The notes under the pieces were generated by a model, which did no database searches, was not told where the DNA came from, and worked only from the letters and a program-made list of their open reading frames with translations. The translations under genes were made by a program, and so were the position numbers. DNA of 64,000 nucleotides from Boseongicola sp. SB0665_bin_10 (lineage in GTDB: Bacteria > Pseudomonadota > Alphaproteobacteria > Rhodobacterales > Rhodobacteraceae), in the NCBI GenBank assembly GCA_009838075.1, contig VXSG01000047.1:1-64000 (forward strand), in the 5' to 3' direction. Numbering within the stretch: position 1 is the stretch's first letter; each line of letters opens with the position of its first letter. Below are positions 18,243 to 27,895 of this stretch, one piece after another.

Positions 18243-18263
18243 TAGGTCAGTGAATTTGACCTA
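18243..18263. promoter_or_regulatory. LysR-type operator (T-N11-A palindrome) over a -10 box
   Basis: TAGGTCA-N7-TGACCTA is a perfect 7-7-7 palindrome containing the T-N11-A core (T18247, A18259). Its right arm overlaps a consensus -10 TATAAT at 18262-18267, and a weak -35 (TTGTAG, 18240-18245) has 16-base spacing. The start codon of the oxidoreductase is 25 bases further. The position suggests repression when bound across the -10. Confidence 0.65.
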
Positions 18264-18292
18264 TAATGCGACCAAACTGCCGGGTAAGGAAT

Positions 18293-21200
18293 ATGTCGAT
18301 CCGCGAGGTCACGCTACGCGACAAGTTCGACCTTGACTGCGGCGCGGTCCTGATGAACGGAACTCAGGCCCTCGTGCGCCTGGTCCTGATGCAGGCGGCG
18401 CGCGACAGGATGTCCGGACTGAACACCGCTGGATACGTTTCGGGATATCGTGGTTCGCCTCTCGGAGCGGTCGACCAGCAGATGGCTGCCGCAGAGGCCA
18501 TGCTGACCGCGGCCGGCATAAAGTTCCAGCCTGGCCTGAACGAGGACCTTGCCGCCACCGCGATCTGGGGAACGCAGCAAGCGGAACTGCGGGGCGAGGG
18601 GAGGCAGGACGGCGTCTTTGCCCTATGGTACGGCAAGGGCCCGGGCGTGGACCGCTCTGGCGACGTCATGCGACACGCCAACATGGCTGGCACCTCCCCG
18701 CACGGCGGCGTTCTCATGGCTCTGGGGGATGATCACACGGGCGAGAGCTCGACGGTGTGCCACCAGTCGGATTGGGCGCTGGTCGACGCGTACATGCCGG
18801 TGCTGTCGCCGGCCGGCGTTCAGGAAATCCTGGATCTCGGGCTCTACGGGTACGCGCTGTCACGCTTCTCGGGAACCTGGTGCGGATTGAAGTTGATGAA
18901 GGACACGGTCGAGGTGACCTCCGTGGTTGACGGCCGCATTGACCGAACGTCATTTGTCGCGCCCGAATTCGCGATGCCTGAAGGTGGTCTCAACATCCGC
19001 CTCAGCGACAACTGGATTGACCAGGAGGCCCGGATCATCGACCACAAGCGGTTTGCGGCGGAGGCGTTTTCTCATGCGAACCGGATCGACCGTCGTGTCT
19101 GGGGCAGCCCTGGAGCCAGGATCGGCTTCGTTTCGGCAGGCAAGAACTGGCTGGACCTGAACCATGCCCTCAACCTTCTCGGCATCGACGAGGACGAGGC
19201 CGGACGTCTCGGGCTGACGACCTACAAGGTTGGCCAGACATTCCCGCTTGACATGAAGGGATTTCACGAATGGGCCGAGGGTCTCGACCTGATCGTCGTG
19301 GTCGAGGAAAAGCGCAAGCTGATCGAGGTCCAGGTCAAGGAGGCCATCTTCGATGATCGCCGCGGTCGCAGGGTCTACGGCTGGTACAAGGGCGGCGCAG
19401 GGGGAATGCACCGGGAGGAACTCTTCCCGACCAGGTTCGCGCTCGATCCTGCGATGATCGCGGAGAAGATCGGCGGCATTCTCGTTGAAGAGGGACGAGG
19501 CACGGACCGGATCAGGGCTGGTCTCGAAATGGTGACGGCTGCACGTGCCCGCGCCAACGCTCCGGACATCGCGGCGCGCCTGCCCTATTTCTGTTCGGGA
19601 TGCCCGCACAACACCTCGACGAAACTGCCGGACGGATCACGGGCCTATGCCGGCATAGGTTGCCACTTCATGACCCTCTGGATGGACCGGGAGACAAGCG
19701 GCTTCACGCACATGGGGGCCGAAGGCGCGAACTGGATCGGCGAGGCGCCGTTTTCCAGCCGGAGGCATGTTTTCCAGAACCTGGGCGACGGAACCTATAA
19801 CCACTCCGGAATCCTGGCAATCCGGGCGGCTCTCGCGGCGGACGTGAACATCACGTTCAAGATTCTCTACAACGACGCGGTCGCGATGACGGGTGGCCAG
19901 AAGAATGATGGCGACCTGCGGCCTGAGCGGATCGCGCGCGAACTGCTGGCCATGGGCGTCAGGAACGTGGCTGTCGTCTTCGACGCCAAGGAAGCCCCGG
20001 ACCGGGCGGCCTTTCCCGGTGAGGTCGGGTGGCATGAACGGGCGAGACTGCCGGAAGTTCAGGCCCGCATGGCCGAATCCGATGGTGTCAGTGCGATCAT
20101 CTACATCCAGACATGTGCGGCGGAAAAAAGGCGGCGCCGAAAGCGCGACGCGTTTCTGGATCCCGACCGGCGCGTGTTCATCAACACCGATATCTGCGAG
20201 GGCTGTGGCGACTGCGGCATTCAATCGAATTGCGTTTCCGTCGTCCCTGTCGAGACCGGGTTCGGGCGCAAGCGGGCGATCGACCAGTCGTCCTGCAACA
20301 AGGACTTTTCCTGCCTGAACGGATTCTGCCCTTCCTTCGTGACCGTCACGGGCGGGCAGCCGCGGAAACGTGCGATGGTTGAGCTTGAGACCGGAGGGTT
20401 GGCAGCCCCTGAGCTGCCATCCATCGAGGGCACCCACAACGTCGTTGTCACCGGTGTTGGCGGAACTGGCGTCGTTACCGTCGGCGCGCTGCTTGCGATG
20501 GCCGCGCATCTCGATGGAAAGGCAGCGGGGATGATGGAGATGGCGGGGCTCGCGCAAAAGGGCGGTGCGGTCCACATTCACTGCCGAATCGCCAATGCGC
20601 CCGAGGACATAACCGCCATTCGCGTCGCGGTTTGCGAGGCGGATACGTTGATCGGCGGGGATCTTGTCGTTTCCGCAGGTCACAAGACCCTCGAGCTTGT
20701 CAAGGCTGGTCGCACCTGTGGCGTTGTCAACGTGCATGAGACGGTGACAGGGGACTTCACGAGGAATCCCGACTTCCACATTCCCGGAGAGCGGCTCAGG
20801 CTGTCGCTGGAGGCCGCGCTGCGGGATGGGTTGACTTTCCTGGACGCGTTCGCGCTTGCCGAAACCGCGCTGGGTGACTCGATTTATTCGAACATGGTTC
20901 TGTTGGGGGCGTCCTGGCAGTCCGGCCAACTGCCGCTCAGCCGGACAGCAATCATGCGCGCCATCGAGCTGAACGGCGCGCGGACAAAGGAAAACATGCG
21001 GGCCTTCGAGATCGGCCGGTGGGCGGCGGTGAATCCGGACAAGGCGGTTCGTCTGGCAAGCAGGGACGTGACGCGCTTGCCAAGAACCCTTGAAGAAAAG
21101 ATCGAGTTTCGCACCAGGCATCTCGCCGTATACCAGTCTGAAAGGCTGGCCCAGCGGTACCGCGAGCTGGTTGACCTGGCTGACGATCCCGCACTGCGGG

Positions 21201-21712
21201 AGGCGATCGCGATTGGCTATCACAAGGTGTTGGCATACAAGGATGAATTCGAGGTTGCGCGGCTTCTTTCCGGAACTCGTGCCAAGGCCGAAGAGGTGTT
21301 TGACGGGAACCTGAAGCTGACGTTTCATCTGTCACCGCCTTTCCTGCCGGGACGCGACGCGTCCGGGCGGCCCGGAAAGCGCGCCTTTGGCGCGTATGCG
21401 GAACGGATGTGGCCGTTGCTTGCCCGTTTCAAGTGGCTGCGCAGCACGCCGTTCAATCCGTTTGGCTACGGCGCCGAACGTCGGATGGAACGGCAATTGA
21501 TCCAGCAATATGAACGCGACATGGCAGAAGTTCTGGCGGATTCGAACCGTAACATTGGGGCCGCCATCGCACTTGCCGAGCTGCCCCTGGATGTGCGGGG
21601 CTTTGGTCCGGTGAAGGAAGCCAACGCGCGGAAGGCTGCCGAGCGCCGGGAGACGCTGCTTCAATCCTTCCGGGACGGAGTGACCGCGGCCGCAAGCACC
21701 GCCGCGGAGTAG
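18293..21712 (+). CDS. Indolepyruvate ferredoxin oxidoreductase, fused alpha/gamma subunits
   Basis: Large cytoplasmic TPP-dependent 2-oxoacid oxidoreductase of 1139 aa, the usual length of the fused bacterial form. It decarboxylates aryl pyruvates, from aromatic amino acid breakdown, to aryl-acetyl-CoA. The N-terminal pyrimidine-binding segment includes GYVSGYRGSPLGAVDQQ and a TPP-binding half extends to about residue 600 (FCSGCPHNTST, MTGGQKNDGD). A [4Fe-4S] region lies at about 628-690 (INTDICEGCGDCGIQSNC, then SCNKDFSCLNGFCPSF). The gamma domain starts with VVVTGVGGTGVVTVGALL at about 720. ATG 18293 follows GGGTAAGGA; the 9-residue upstream extension is rejected. Likely controlled by the divergent LysR protein. 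Confidence 0.93.
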   Translation: MSIREVTLRDKFDLDCGAVLMNGTQALVRLVLMQAARDRMSGLNTAGYVSGYRGSPLGAVDQQMAAAEAMLTAAGIKFQPGLNEDLAATAIWGTQQAELRGEGRQDGVFALWYGKGPGVDRSGDVMRHANMAGTSPHGGVLMALGDDHTGESSTVCHQSDWALVDAYMPVLSPAGVQEILDLGLYGYALSRFSGTWCGLKLMKDTVEVTSVVDGRIDRTSFVAPEFAMPEGGLNIRLSDNWIDQEARIIDHKRFAAEAFSHANRIDRRVWGSPGARIGFVSAGKNWLDLNHALNLLGIDEDEAGRLGLTTYKVGQTFPLDMKGFHEWAEGLDLIVVVEEKRKLIEVQVKEAIFDDRRGRRVYGWYKGGAGGMHREELFPTRFALDPAMIAEKIGGILVEEGRGTDRIRAGLEMVTAARARANAPDIAARLPYFCSGCPHNTSTKLPDGSRAYAGIGCHFMTLWMDRETSGFTHMGAEGANWIGEAPFSSRRHVFQNLGDGTYNHSGILAIRAALAADVNITFKILYNDAVAMTGGQKNDGDLRPERIARELLAMGVRNVAVVFDAKEAPDRAAFPGEVGWHERARLPEVQARMAESDGVSAIIYIQTCAAEKRRRRKRDAFLDPDRRVFINTDICEGCGDCGIQSNCVSVVPVETGFGRKRAIDQSSCNKDFSCLNGFCPSFVTVTGGQPRKRAMVELETGGLAAPELPSIEGTHNVVVTGVGGTGVVTVGALLAMAAHLDGKAAGMMEMAGLAQKGGAVHIHCRIANAPEDITAIRVAVCEADTLIGGDLVVSAGHKTLELVKAGRTCGVVNVHETVTGDFTRNPDFHIPGERLRLSLEAALRDGLTFLDAFALAETALGDSIYSNMVLLGASWQSGQLPLSRTAIMRAIELNGARTKENMRAFEIGRWAAVNPDKAVRLASRDVTRLPRTLEEKIEFRTRHLAVYQSERLAQRYRELVDLADDPALREAIAIGYHKVLAYKDEFEVARLLSGTRAKAEEVFDGNLKLTFHLSPPFLPGRDASGRPGKRAFGAYAERMWPLLARFKWLRSTPFNPFGYGAERRMERQLIQQYERDMAEVLADSNRNIGAAIALAELPLDVRGFGPVKEANARKAAERRETLLQSFRDGVTAAASTAAE

Positions 21713-21851
21713 CGTGCGCCGCCTGGAACCTGTGCCGGCCCGATTGCCGGCAATGGACTTTCCCTGACGCTGCAAATATGCCGTGCCGCCAAGGCGGTTC
21801 GGGTCTCGGGCCGGGGCGCATGACGGACGGAGTGCGGATGGGCGGACTCAA

Positions 21852-22664
21852 ATGGCGGTAGGAATGTTTGACAGCGGGCTGGGCGGCCTGACCGTCTACA
21901 AGGCCGTGGCACGCCGCCTTCCCGACGTCCCTCTCGTCTACTTTGGCGACAATGCGCACACGCCATACGGCGTTCGCGAACTTGACGACATTTACGAGTT
22001 GACCACCCAAGGCGTTTCGCGGCTGTTTCAGGCCGGCTGCGACCTGGTCGTTCTCGCATGCAACACCGCGTCGTCGGCCGCGCTCCGGCGGATCCAGGAA
22101 GAGTGGGTCCCGCCCGACAAGCGCGTGCTTGGCGTGTTCGTGCCGTTGATCGAGGCCTTGACCGAACGGCAATGGGGCGACAATTCGCCGCCCCGCGAAG
22201 TTGAGCTGAAGAACGTGGCGCTCTTCGCGACGCCAGCCACCGTCCGTAACCGCGCCTTCCAGCGCGAGTTGGCATTCCGTGCGATCGGCGTGGACGTCGA
22301 GGCGCAAGCCTGCGCAGGCATAGTTGATGCCATCGAGGAGGGCGACATGATCCTGGCCGGCGCGCTTGTTCGGAGCCATGTTGAGGCGCTGCGGCGGAAG
22401 ATGCCATTGCCGGAAGCGGCGGTTCTTGGGTGCACGCACTATCCGATCGTGGAGGATGAGTTCAGGACCGCGTTGGGGCCTGGCGTCAAGGTGTACAGCC
22501 AGCCGGCCCTTGTGGCCGACAGCCTGGCCGATTATCTGGAGCGGCACCCCGAAATGCGTGGCACTGGCGAGGTTCCCATGTTCCTGACCACCGGCGACCC
22601 ACAACGCGTTACCGATCAGGCGACCCGGTTCCTCCGACGGAAGACGGAGTTTCACGCTGCGTGA
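21852..22664 (+). CDS. murI: Glutamate racemase MurI
   Basis: Cofactor-independent racemase supplying D-glutamate for peptidoglycan. 270 aa. The N-terminal [11 protein letters not shown] motif carries the catalytic-site aspartate and serine. The two catalytic cysteines are in LACNTASS and in [12 protein letters not shown] 21852 is the start that puts the motif at residue 3 onward, as in the family; the frame from 21783 is longer than needed. It lies 139 bases downstream of the oxidoreductase and 56 bases before argC. Confidence 0.93.
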   Translation: MAVGMFDSGLGGLTVYKAVARRLPDVPLVYFGDNAHTPYGVRELDDIYELTTQGVSRLFQAGCDLVVLACNTASSAALRRIQEEWVPPDKRVLGVFVPLIEALTERQWGDNSPPREVELKNVALFATPATVRNRAFQRELAFRAIGVDVEAQACAGIVDAIEEGDMILAGALVRSHVEALRRKMPLPEAAVLGCTHYPIVEDEFRTALGPGVKVYSQPALVADSLADYLERHPEMRGTGEVPMFLTTGDPQRVTDQATRFLRRKTEFHAA

Positions 22665-22720
22665 TTGCCGCGCGACTCTTGTCGCGCTAGACATTCATGA
22701 TTTCCCGAGGGAGGGCTCAG

Positions 22721-23749
22721 ATGCCCCATGACGTCGCCATCCTTGGCGCCAGCGGATACACGGGCGCCGAACTCGTCCGGTTGGTCTCGACGCACCCGTC
22801 GATCCGGATCGCCACGTTGACCGGAGACCGGAAAGCGGGCCAGCCGATGTCGTCGGTGTTTCCGCATCTTGGGCACATGAAGCTGCCCGACCTCGTCGCC
22901 ATCGATCAAGTGAACTGGTCAGGAATCGACCTGGCATTCTGCGCGCTCCCGCACGCAACAAGCCAGGCCGTCATTCCATCCGTTCCCCGAGAGGTGAAGG
23001 TCGTCGATCTTTCGGCTGACTTTCGGCTGCATGATCCCAGCGCCTACGAGACGTGGTACGGCAAGCCCCATGCGGCAACGGAACTGCAGGAAGAGGCGGT
23101 CTACGGCCTGACCGAGTTCTATCGGGAGGACATCCGGTCGGCGCGGCTTGTCGCGGGTACCGGTTGCAACGCGGCGGCCGGCCTCTATGGTCTGCGGCCC
23201 CTTTTCATGGACAAGTGCATAGATTTCGACGACATCGTTCTGGACCTGAAGGCATCGGTTTCCGGTGCGGGGCGGTCGCTTAGGGAACATCTGCTGATGG
23301 CCGAGATGGAAGACAACGTGATGCCGTATTCGGTGGGCGGCACGCATCGGCATCTCGGGGAATTCGACCAGGAACTGGCAAAGCTGGCGGACGGCAAGCC
23401 CAAAATCACGCTGACGCCGCACCTTCTGCCCGCCACGCGGGGCATTGTCATGACCTGCCACGTGAAGGGCGTGCCTGAGCGGATTCATGCGGCGCTGAAC
23501 AAGGTCTATGGCGGCGAGGTCTTCATCCATGTCCTGCCGTTTGGACAGGTGCCGCAGATGAAACACGTGCGGGCCTCGAACTTCTGCCATATTGGCGTGG
23601 TCGGGGACCGGCGCGAGCGGATCGCGACCGTGATTGTCGTCCTTGACAACCTGACCAAGGGATCGGGCGGGCAGGCGATCCAGAACGCGAATCTGATGCT
23701 TGGCGAAGACGAAGCAGCCGGGCTCATGGCCGCGCCCGTCTATCCGTGA
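22721..23749 (+). CDS. argC: N-acetyl-gamma-glutamyl-phosphate reductase ArgC
   Basis: NADPH-dependent third step of arginine synthesis. 342 aa (type 1 length). The nucleotide loop [13 protein letters not shown] starts at residue 9. The catalytic cysteine is C149 in [13 protein letters not shown]. The histidine-containing HLLPATRGI segment lies near 230-245. ATG 22721 follows GAGGGAGGG. In Rhodobacterales argC is often close to cytochrome c maturation genes; here ccmE follows after 187 bases but ccmF and ccmH are about 21 kb away. Confidence 0.96.
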   Translation: MPHDVAILGASGYTGAELVRLVSTHPSIRIATLTGDRKAGQPMSSVFPHLGHMKLPDLVAIDQVNWSGIDLAFCALPHATSQAVIPSVPREVKVVDLSADFRLHDPSAYETWYGKPHAATELQEEAVYGLTEFYREDIRSARLVAGTGCNAAAGLYGLRPLFMDKCIDFDDIVLDLKASVSGAGRSLREHLLMAEMEDNVMPYSVGGTHRHLGEFDQELAKLADGKPKITLTPHLLPATRGIVMTCHVKGVPERIHAALNKVYGGEVFIHVLPFGQVPQMKHVRASNFCHIGVVGDRRERIATVIVVLDNLTKGSGGQAIQNANLMLGEDEAAGLMAAPVYP

Positions 23750-23936
23750 TGCTTCGGCCCCCTTGGGTTCTGGCTGCGGCCCTTCTGCGGTCGCAGTTCG
23801 GCATTTTGCCGCGGCATCCTGGGGCGGAGATCAAGGGTTCGTCCACGTGCCGGTGGTCCTGCGGGAAGTCGCCGGGTCAAATTCCCGGACATCACGGCAG
23901 AATCCGCCAATTGCGTCTCCTGCACGGAATGAACGG

Positions 23937-24386
23937 ATGAAAGGCCTGAAGAAGCAACGGCGCATACAGGTTCTTGCGCTGGCGGGCGCGTGCCTGGTCG
24001 GCATGCTGGTCGTGCTTTGGCACATGCCAAAGGATGCGTTTCAGTTCTTCCGATCCCCGAGCGAAGTTCGGGCCTCGCCGCCCGCCGAAGACGAGTATTT
24101 CCAGTTGGGCGGGCTGGTGAAGGTCGGCTCGATGACAGGCGTTGACGGCGTGCGGTTCTCCTTTGTGATCACCGACGGTGCAGCGGAAGTTCCCGTGTCC
24201 TATGTCGGAGGGGATCCGGCGCCGGATCTGTTCGGAGAGGGGCAGGGCACCATTGCAAAGGGCCACTACGTGGATGGCGTGTTTCAGGCCGATGCACTCC
24301 TCGCAAAGCACGACGAGACCTACATGCCCGCGGAAGTGATCGACGCCTTGAAGGAACAGGGCGTATACCGGAAGCCGGACAGTTAG
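23937..24386 (+). CDS. ccmE: Cytochrome c maturation heme chaperone CcmE
   Basis: Membrane-anchored periplasmic heme chaperone for system I cytochrome c maturation. 149 aa. A basic N-terminus and one membrane anchor (about residues 10-29) are followed by an OB-fold domain with F-x-L-G-G-L-V-K-V-G-S. The covalent heme-binding histidine is H125 in LAKHDETYMP, with Y129 as the usual axial tyrosine. The start at 23937 removes a long unlikely extension from 23700. It delivers heme to CcmF, whose gene lies at 45228. Confidence 0.95.
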   Translation: MKGLKKQRRIQVLALAGACLVGMLVVLWHMPKDAFQFFRSPSEVRASPPAEDEYFQLGGLVKVGSMTGVDGVRFSFVITDGAAEVPVSYVGGDPAPDLFGEGQGTIAKGHYVDGVFQADALLAKHDETYMPAEVIDALKEQGVYRKPDS

Positions 24387-24649
24387 GTGCGATACACTTG
24401 CTTTGGGGCAATTCTTGTGCCGGGAGGGCAGAACATCGCGTCCTGCGGAGATTCTCGCCATGGACCGCACGGAGGATGCCTTGCCTGCGGCGGGCATGCG
24501 GCATGTTGCCGACGGGATTCGATGGATGGCTTGCAGATCCAGGGCGCACGGCCCGGATGCATCTTGACAACCGAACGACGCGGCCCGAACCTCGCCTTGT
24601 TGTGCGCGTGCCGATTGGGCAATCGTGCAAGACGACGAACGGGCTCGCG

Positions 24650-25435
24650 ATGTCAAAGGCTCCCATCCGCCGATCGGTCCTTGCAATCCTGATTGGTACG
24701 ACCGTCGCGCTGTCAGCGGGCGCTCTTGTTCCGAACATGGCCGCAGCCCAGGACGCAAAGTCGATCCTGCGGGCGACGTTCGACAATTGGCGCGCAGACA
24801 GCAGCCACGTGACGACGTCGATGACGATCGAGCGCGCTTCGGGCACGCGCAACCTGACGTTGAAGAGCTGGACGCAGGGCGAAGAGAAGGCGCTTGTCCG
24901 GTTCACCGCGCCAGCCCGTGACGCCGGCAATGCGACCCTGCAGGTTGGCAATTCGACCTATGTCTTCAATCCGAAGCTCAATCAGGTCATCAAGCTGCCC
25001 GCCAGCGCCATGTCGCGAAGCTGGATGGGGTCGGACTTTTCCTATGACGATCTGGCCCGGTCGGACAAGGTGATCGACGATTACTCGCATACGCTGAAGG
25101 GCATGGTGAACGTTGCAGGCGGCCGGGCGCATGTGATCGAGTCGGTTCCGAAACGGGGTGTTCCCGTGGTCTGGGGCAAGCAAGTCTTGACAATCCGCAC
25201 CGACGGCGTGCTGATGGAGGTCGAATATCACGATCAGGTCGGCAAGCGTGTCAGGGTCATGACGACCGACCGCGTCGGCAGGATCGGCGGACGCCCCTAT
25301 CCTGTCGTGATGACCATGCGGACGGATGCCAAGCCCGGGCAGTTCACGCGCCTCACCACTGAATCGGCCGAGTTTGACATTCCCATCCCCTCCTACCTGT
25401 TCACCAGGTCAAACCTTCGGAATCCACGGAACTGA
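24650..25435 (+). CDS. LolA-like periplasmic outer-membrane lipoprotein-sorting protein
   Basis: 261 aa with a Sec signal peptide (residues 1-31, ending NMAAAQ). The mature domain has the LolA/LppX-like pattern of an incomplete beta-barrel: MTIERASGTRNLTLKSW, ALVRFTAPARDAGNATLQVG and NPKLNQVIKLPASAMSRSWMGSDFSYDDL. This S-x-M-G-S-D-F-x-y-x-D segment marks the family annotated as outer membrane lipoprotein-sorting protein, which accompanies FtsX-type or RND-type permeases. It probably carries a lipid or lipoprotein across the periplasm. ATG 24650 is chosen for the signal peptide. Only 6 bases separate it from the first permease gene, so this is the first gene of a five-gene cassette. Confidence 0.85.
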   Translation: MSKAPIRRSVLAILIGTTVALSAGALVPNMAAAQDAKSILRATFDNWRADSSHVTTSMTIERASGTRNLTLKSWTQGEEKALVRFTAPARDAGNATLQVGNSTYVFNPKLNQVIKLPASAMSRSWMGSDFSYDDLARSDKVIDDYSHTLKGMVNVAGGRAHVIESVPKRGVPVVWGKQVLTIRTDGVLMEVEYHDQVGKRVRVMTTDRVGRIGGRPYPVVMTMRTDAKPGQFTRLTTESAEFDIPIPSYLFTRSNLRNPRN

Positions 25436-25441
25436 CCCTTG

Positions 25442-26656
25442 ATGGCCGCGCTTGCCTGGCGAAATATCTGGCGCCAACCGATCCGAACCTCGCTGTCGGT
25501 TCTCGGCATGGCATTCACGTCGATGCTCTTGGTGTTCATGCTGTCCTTTCAACTCGCGGCTTACGACACGATGAAATCCAGCATGCTGCGCATCGCCGAC
25601 GGTTTCGGCCAGTTTCAGGTCGAGGGCTACAAGGACGACCCCGAGATGGACAAGGTCATTGCCGACCCGGCGGCGCTCCTGGCCGACCTGGAGCGCGTTC
25701 CCGACGTCACGGCGGCAGCGGCCCGCGGAACCGGAAACGGCCTGTTGGCCAACGGGGAGCGCAGCTTTGCCGTTGCCATCTTCGGGATCGACCCGGCGCA
25801 TGAGCCGGATGTTTCGACATTGTCCGGTCTGGTCGACCAGGGCCGCAGCCTCACGCCCGATGACCGAGACGCGATTGTGCTGGGCGACGGGCTTGCGCGC
25901 AACCTGCGGCTGGGTCTCGGCGACCGCGTCGCGCTGCTGGGTTCGGGACGCGATGGCTCGGTGGCCGTCGACGTCCTGGAGGTGGTCGGGACATTCAAGT
26001 CCAAGGTGCCCGAGATTGACCGCGCCTTCGCGCAGATGCCGCTTGCGCGGTTTTCCGATACCTTTCTGATGGCGGGCGGCGTCCATGCCATTGCGGTTGC
26101 CGGAGAGGGTCTTCCCGACGTTGTGCGGGCCGAGCCCGATCTGCGGGCAGTGGCCGCACGGCATGGGGCGGTGTATCTCAATTGGGCCGAACTGCGCCCC
26201 GATGTTGAAGAGGCCATCGCGGCTGACATGATCACCGCAGTGTTGATCTATGTCACGCTGGTGGTGGTCGTCGTCTTCATCACCCTCAACACGCTCTACA
26301 TGTCGGTGCTGGAGCGGACGCGCGAGTTCGGCGTGCTCCTGGCGATTGGAATGAAGCGCCGCAGGATCGGCCGCATGGTCTGGATGGAGATGATCTTTCT
26401 CTCGCTGTTCGGCAACGGGCTGGGCATCCTGCTTGGCATGGCCCTGACCTTTTGGGTGCAGCAGGTCGGCATCGCTATCGAAGGAATGTCCGAGATCTAT
26501 GAATCATGGGGTATGCCGGCCCGGTTCTATCCGGCGATGACACCGTTTCGCGTTCTGTTCGGGCCCCTTGCGATTGTCCTTTCCATCGCCGTTCTGGGCA
26601 TCGTGCCCTATCGCCGCGTCCTCGGGCTGGAACCGGTGAAGGCGATGGCATCATGA
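25442..26656 (+). CDS. FtsX/LolCE-type ABC permease, first of two
   Basis: 404 aa. It has the FtsX/MacB topology: a first membrane helix at about 18-40 (TSLSVLGMAFTSMLLVFML), a large periplasmic domain (about 45-260), and three C-terminal helices at about 265-290, 315-340 and 365-390. L-A-W-R-N-I-W-R-Q-P-x-R-T at the start is the conserved cytoplasmic lead-in. ERTREFGVLLAIGMKRRRI is the coupling segment contacting the ATPase. A TTG lies directly before the ATG at 25442. The stop overlaps the second permease start (ATGA). Related to LolC/LolE lipoprotein-release and macrolide-export permeases. Confidence 0.88.
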   Translation: MAALAWRNIWRQPIRTSLSVLGMAFTSMLLVFMLSFQLAAYDTMKSSMLRIADGFGQFQVEGYKDDPEMDKVIADPAALLADLERVPDVTAAAARGTGNGLLANGERSFAVAIFGIDPAHEPDVSTLSGLVDQGRSLTPDDRDAIVLGDGLARNLRLGLGDRVALLGSGRDGSVAVDVLEVVGTFKSKVPEIDRAFAQMPLARFSDTFLMAGGVHAIAVAGEGLPDVVRAEPDLRAVAARHGAVYLNWAELRPDVEEAIAADMITAVLIYVTLVVVVVFITLNTLYMSVLERTREFGVLLAIGMKRRRIGRMVWMEMIFLSLFGNGLGILLGMALTFWVQQVGIAIEGMSEIYESWGMPARFYPAMTPFRVLFGPLAIVLSIAVLGIVPYRRVLGLEPVKAMAS

Positions 26657-27882
26657 TCGACGGCCTCACCGCCATGCTGCCGCTCGCCTGGCGCAACCTG
26701 TGGCGGAACCCCCGTCGCACCGGCATCACGCTGATCGTGGTGGCTATCGGGGTTTGGTCGATCCTGTTCTTCAATGCGTTCATGATTGCCTGGGCCAAAA
26801 GCTCGAAGGAAACGACACTTCAGCTTCTTCTCGGGTCAGGACAGATCCATGCCGAAGGCTACATGGACGATCCTTCAATCGAGACGTTGATGGACCCGCC
26901 CGACCAAGTCCTCACCCTGGCGCTGGATGCACCTGCGGTCGCCGACTGGACAACCCGTGTCGTCGTCCCGGGGGTGATTCAAAGCGAGTACAAGACCTTG
27001 CCGGCCACAATCGTTGGCGTCGGCCCCGCTGCCGAGGCACGGATCTCGTCGCTCCCCGGCAAGATCGTCGAGGGTCGATATCTGAACGGCAGCGACGACG
27101 ACTCGGCCGTTTTGGGGCTGCATATGGTCGAGCGGCTGAAAACCGGACTCGGCCGCCGCGTGATCCTGATGTCGCAGAACACCGATGGCGCGATGTCCGA
27201 ACAGAGCTTCGACGTGGTCGGCATCTACGATGCCGACAAGGCAACCGAAGATCTTTACGTCTTCACCGGACGCGCGGCGTCGCAGGAGTTTCTTGGCCTC
27301 GAGGACGAGATCGCTCAGGTCGTCTTCGTTCTGCGGGAGGAGATGGCACTGGAGGACACCGTGGCGGCGCTGGCCGATGCGGCGCCCGACCTTGACGTTC
27401 GGAGCTGGAAGGACCTCAACCTGTTCCTGGCCTCGATGGACAGTTTCATGAGTGTCTTCATCCATGTCTGGCTCGGCATCGTCTTTGCGCTGATGGCGAT
27501 CGGCATTGTCAACACCCAGCTCATGGCGGTGTTCGAACGAACGCAGGAATTCGGGCTGCTGCGCGCACTTGGGATGAAGCCGCGCCGGGTCCTCTTGATG
27601 GTCACCATCGAAAACGCATTGCTGATCGGCGTCGGGGTGCTGGCGGGCATGGTTCTGGCAGCCGTGACCATCTGGTCGGTCAGCGACGGCATCGATTTCT
27701 CGGCATTCGCCCGGGCCATGGAAATGGTTCAGACCGGAGAGGTCATATATCTGGATTACGAACCGGAAGCATTCATCCTGTTCCCTGGACTGATCTGGCT
27801 TCTTGGCATCCTGGTTGCGCTCTGGCCCGCGCGACGGGCCGCGAAATGCCGTCCGGTGGAAGCCATGCGGCGAGAGACCTAG
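26653..27882 (+). CDS. FtsX/LolCE-type ABC permease, second of two
   Basis: 409 aa with the same topology as its neighbour: lead-in LAWRNLWRNPRRTGIT, first helix at about 25-45, periplasmic domain to about 270, and three C-terminal helices with the coupling segment ERTQEFGLLRALGMKPRRV. The two permeases resemble each other (both contain a G-Q-x-x-x-E-G-Y-x-D-D-P segment after helix 1), indicating an old duplication and probably a heterodimer. It starts within the stop of the first permease and ends 13 bases before the ATPase gene. Confidence 0.88.
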   Translation: MIDGLTAMLPLAWRNLWRNPRRTGITLIVVAIGVWSILFFNAFMIAWAKSSKETTLQLLLGSGQIHAEGYMDDPSIETLMDPPDQVLTLALDAPAVADWTTRVVVPGVIQSEYKTLPATIVGVGPAAEARISSLPGKIVEGRYLNGSDDDSAVLGLHMVERLKTGLGRRVILMSQNTDGAMSEQSFDVVGIYDADKATEDLYVFTGRAASQEFLGLEDEIAQVVFVLREEMALEDTVAALADAAPDLDVRSWKDLNLFLASMDSFMSVFIHVWLGIVFALMAIGIVNTQLMAVFERTQEFGLLRALGMKPRRVLLMVTIENALLIGVGVLAGMVLAAVTIWSVSDGIDFSAFARAMEMVQTGEVIYLDYEPEAFILFPGLIWLLGILVALWPARRAAKCRPVEAMRRET

Positions 27883-27895
27883 GAAGGAACAAGGC

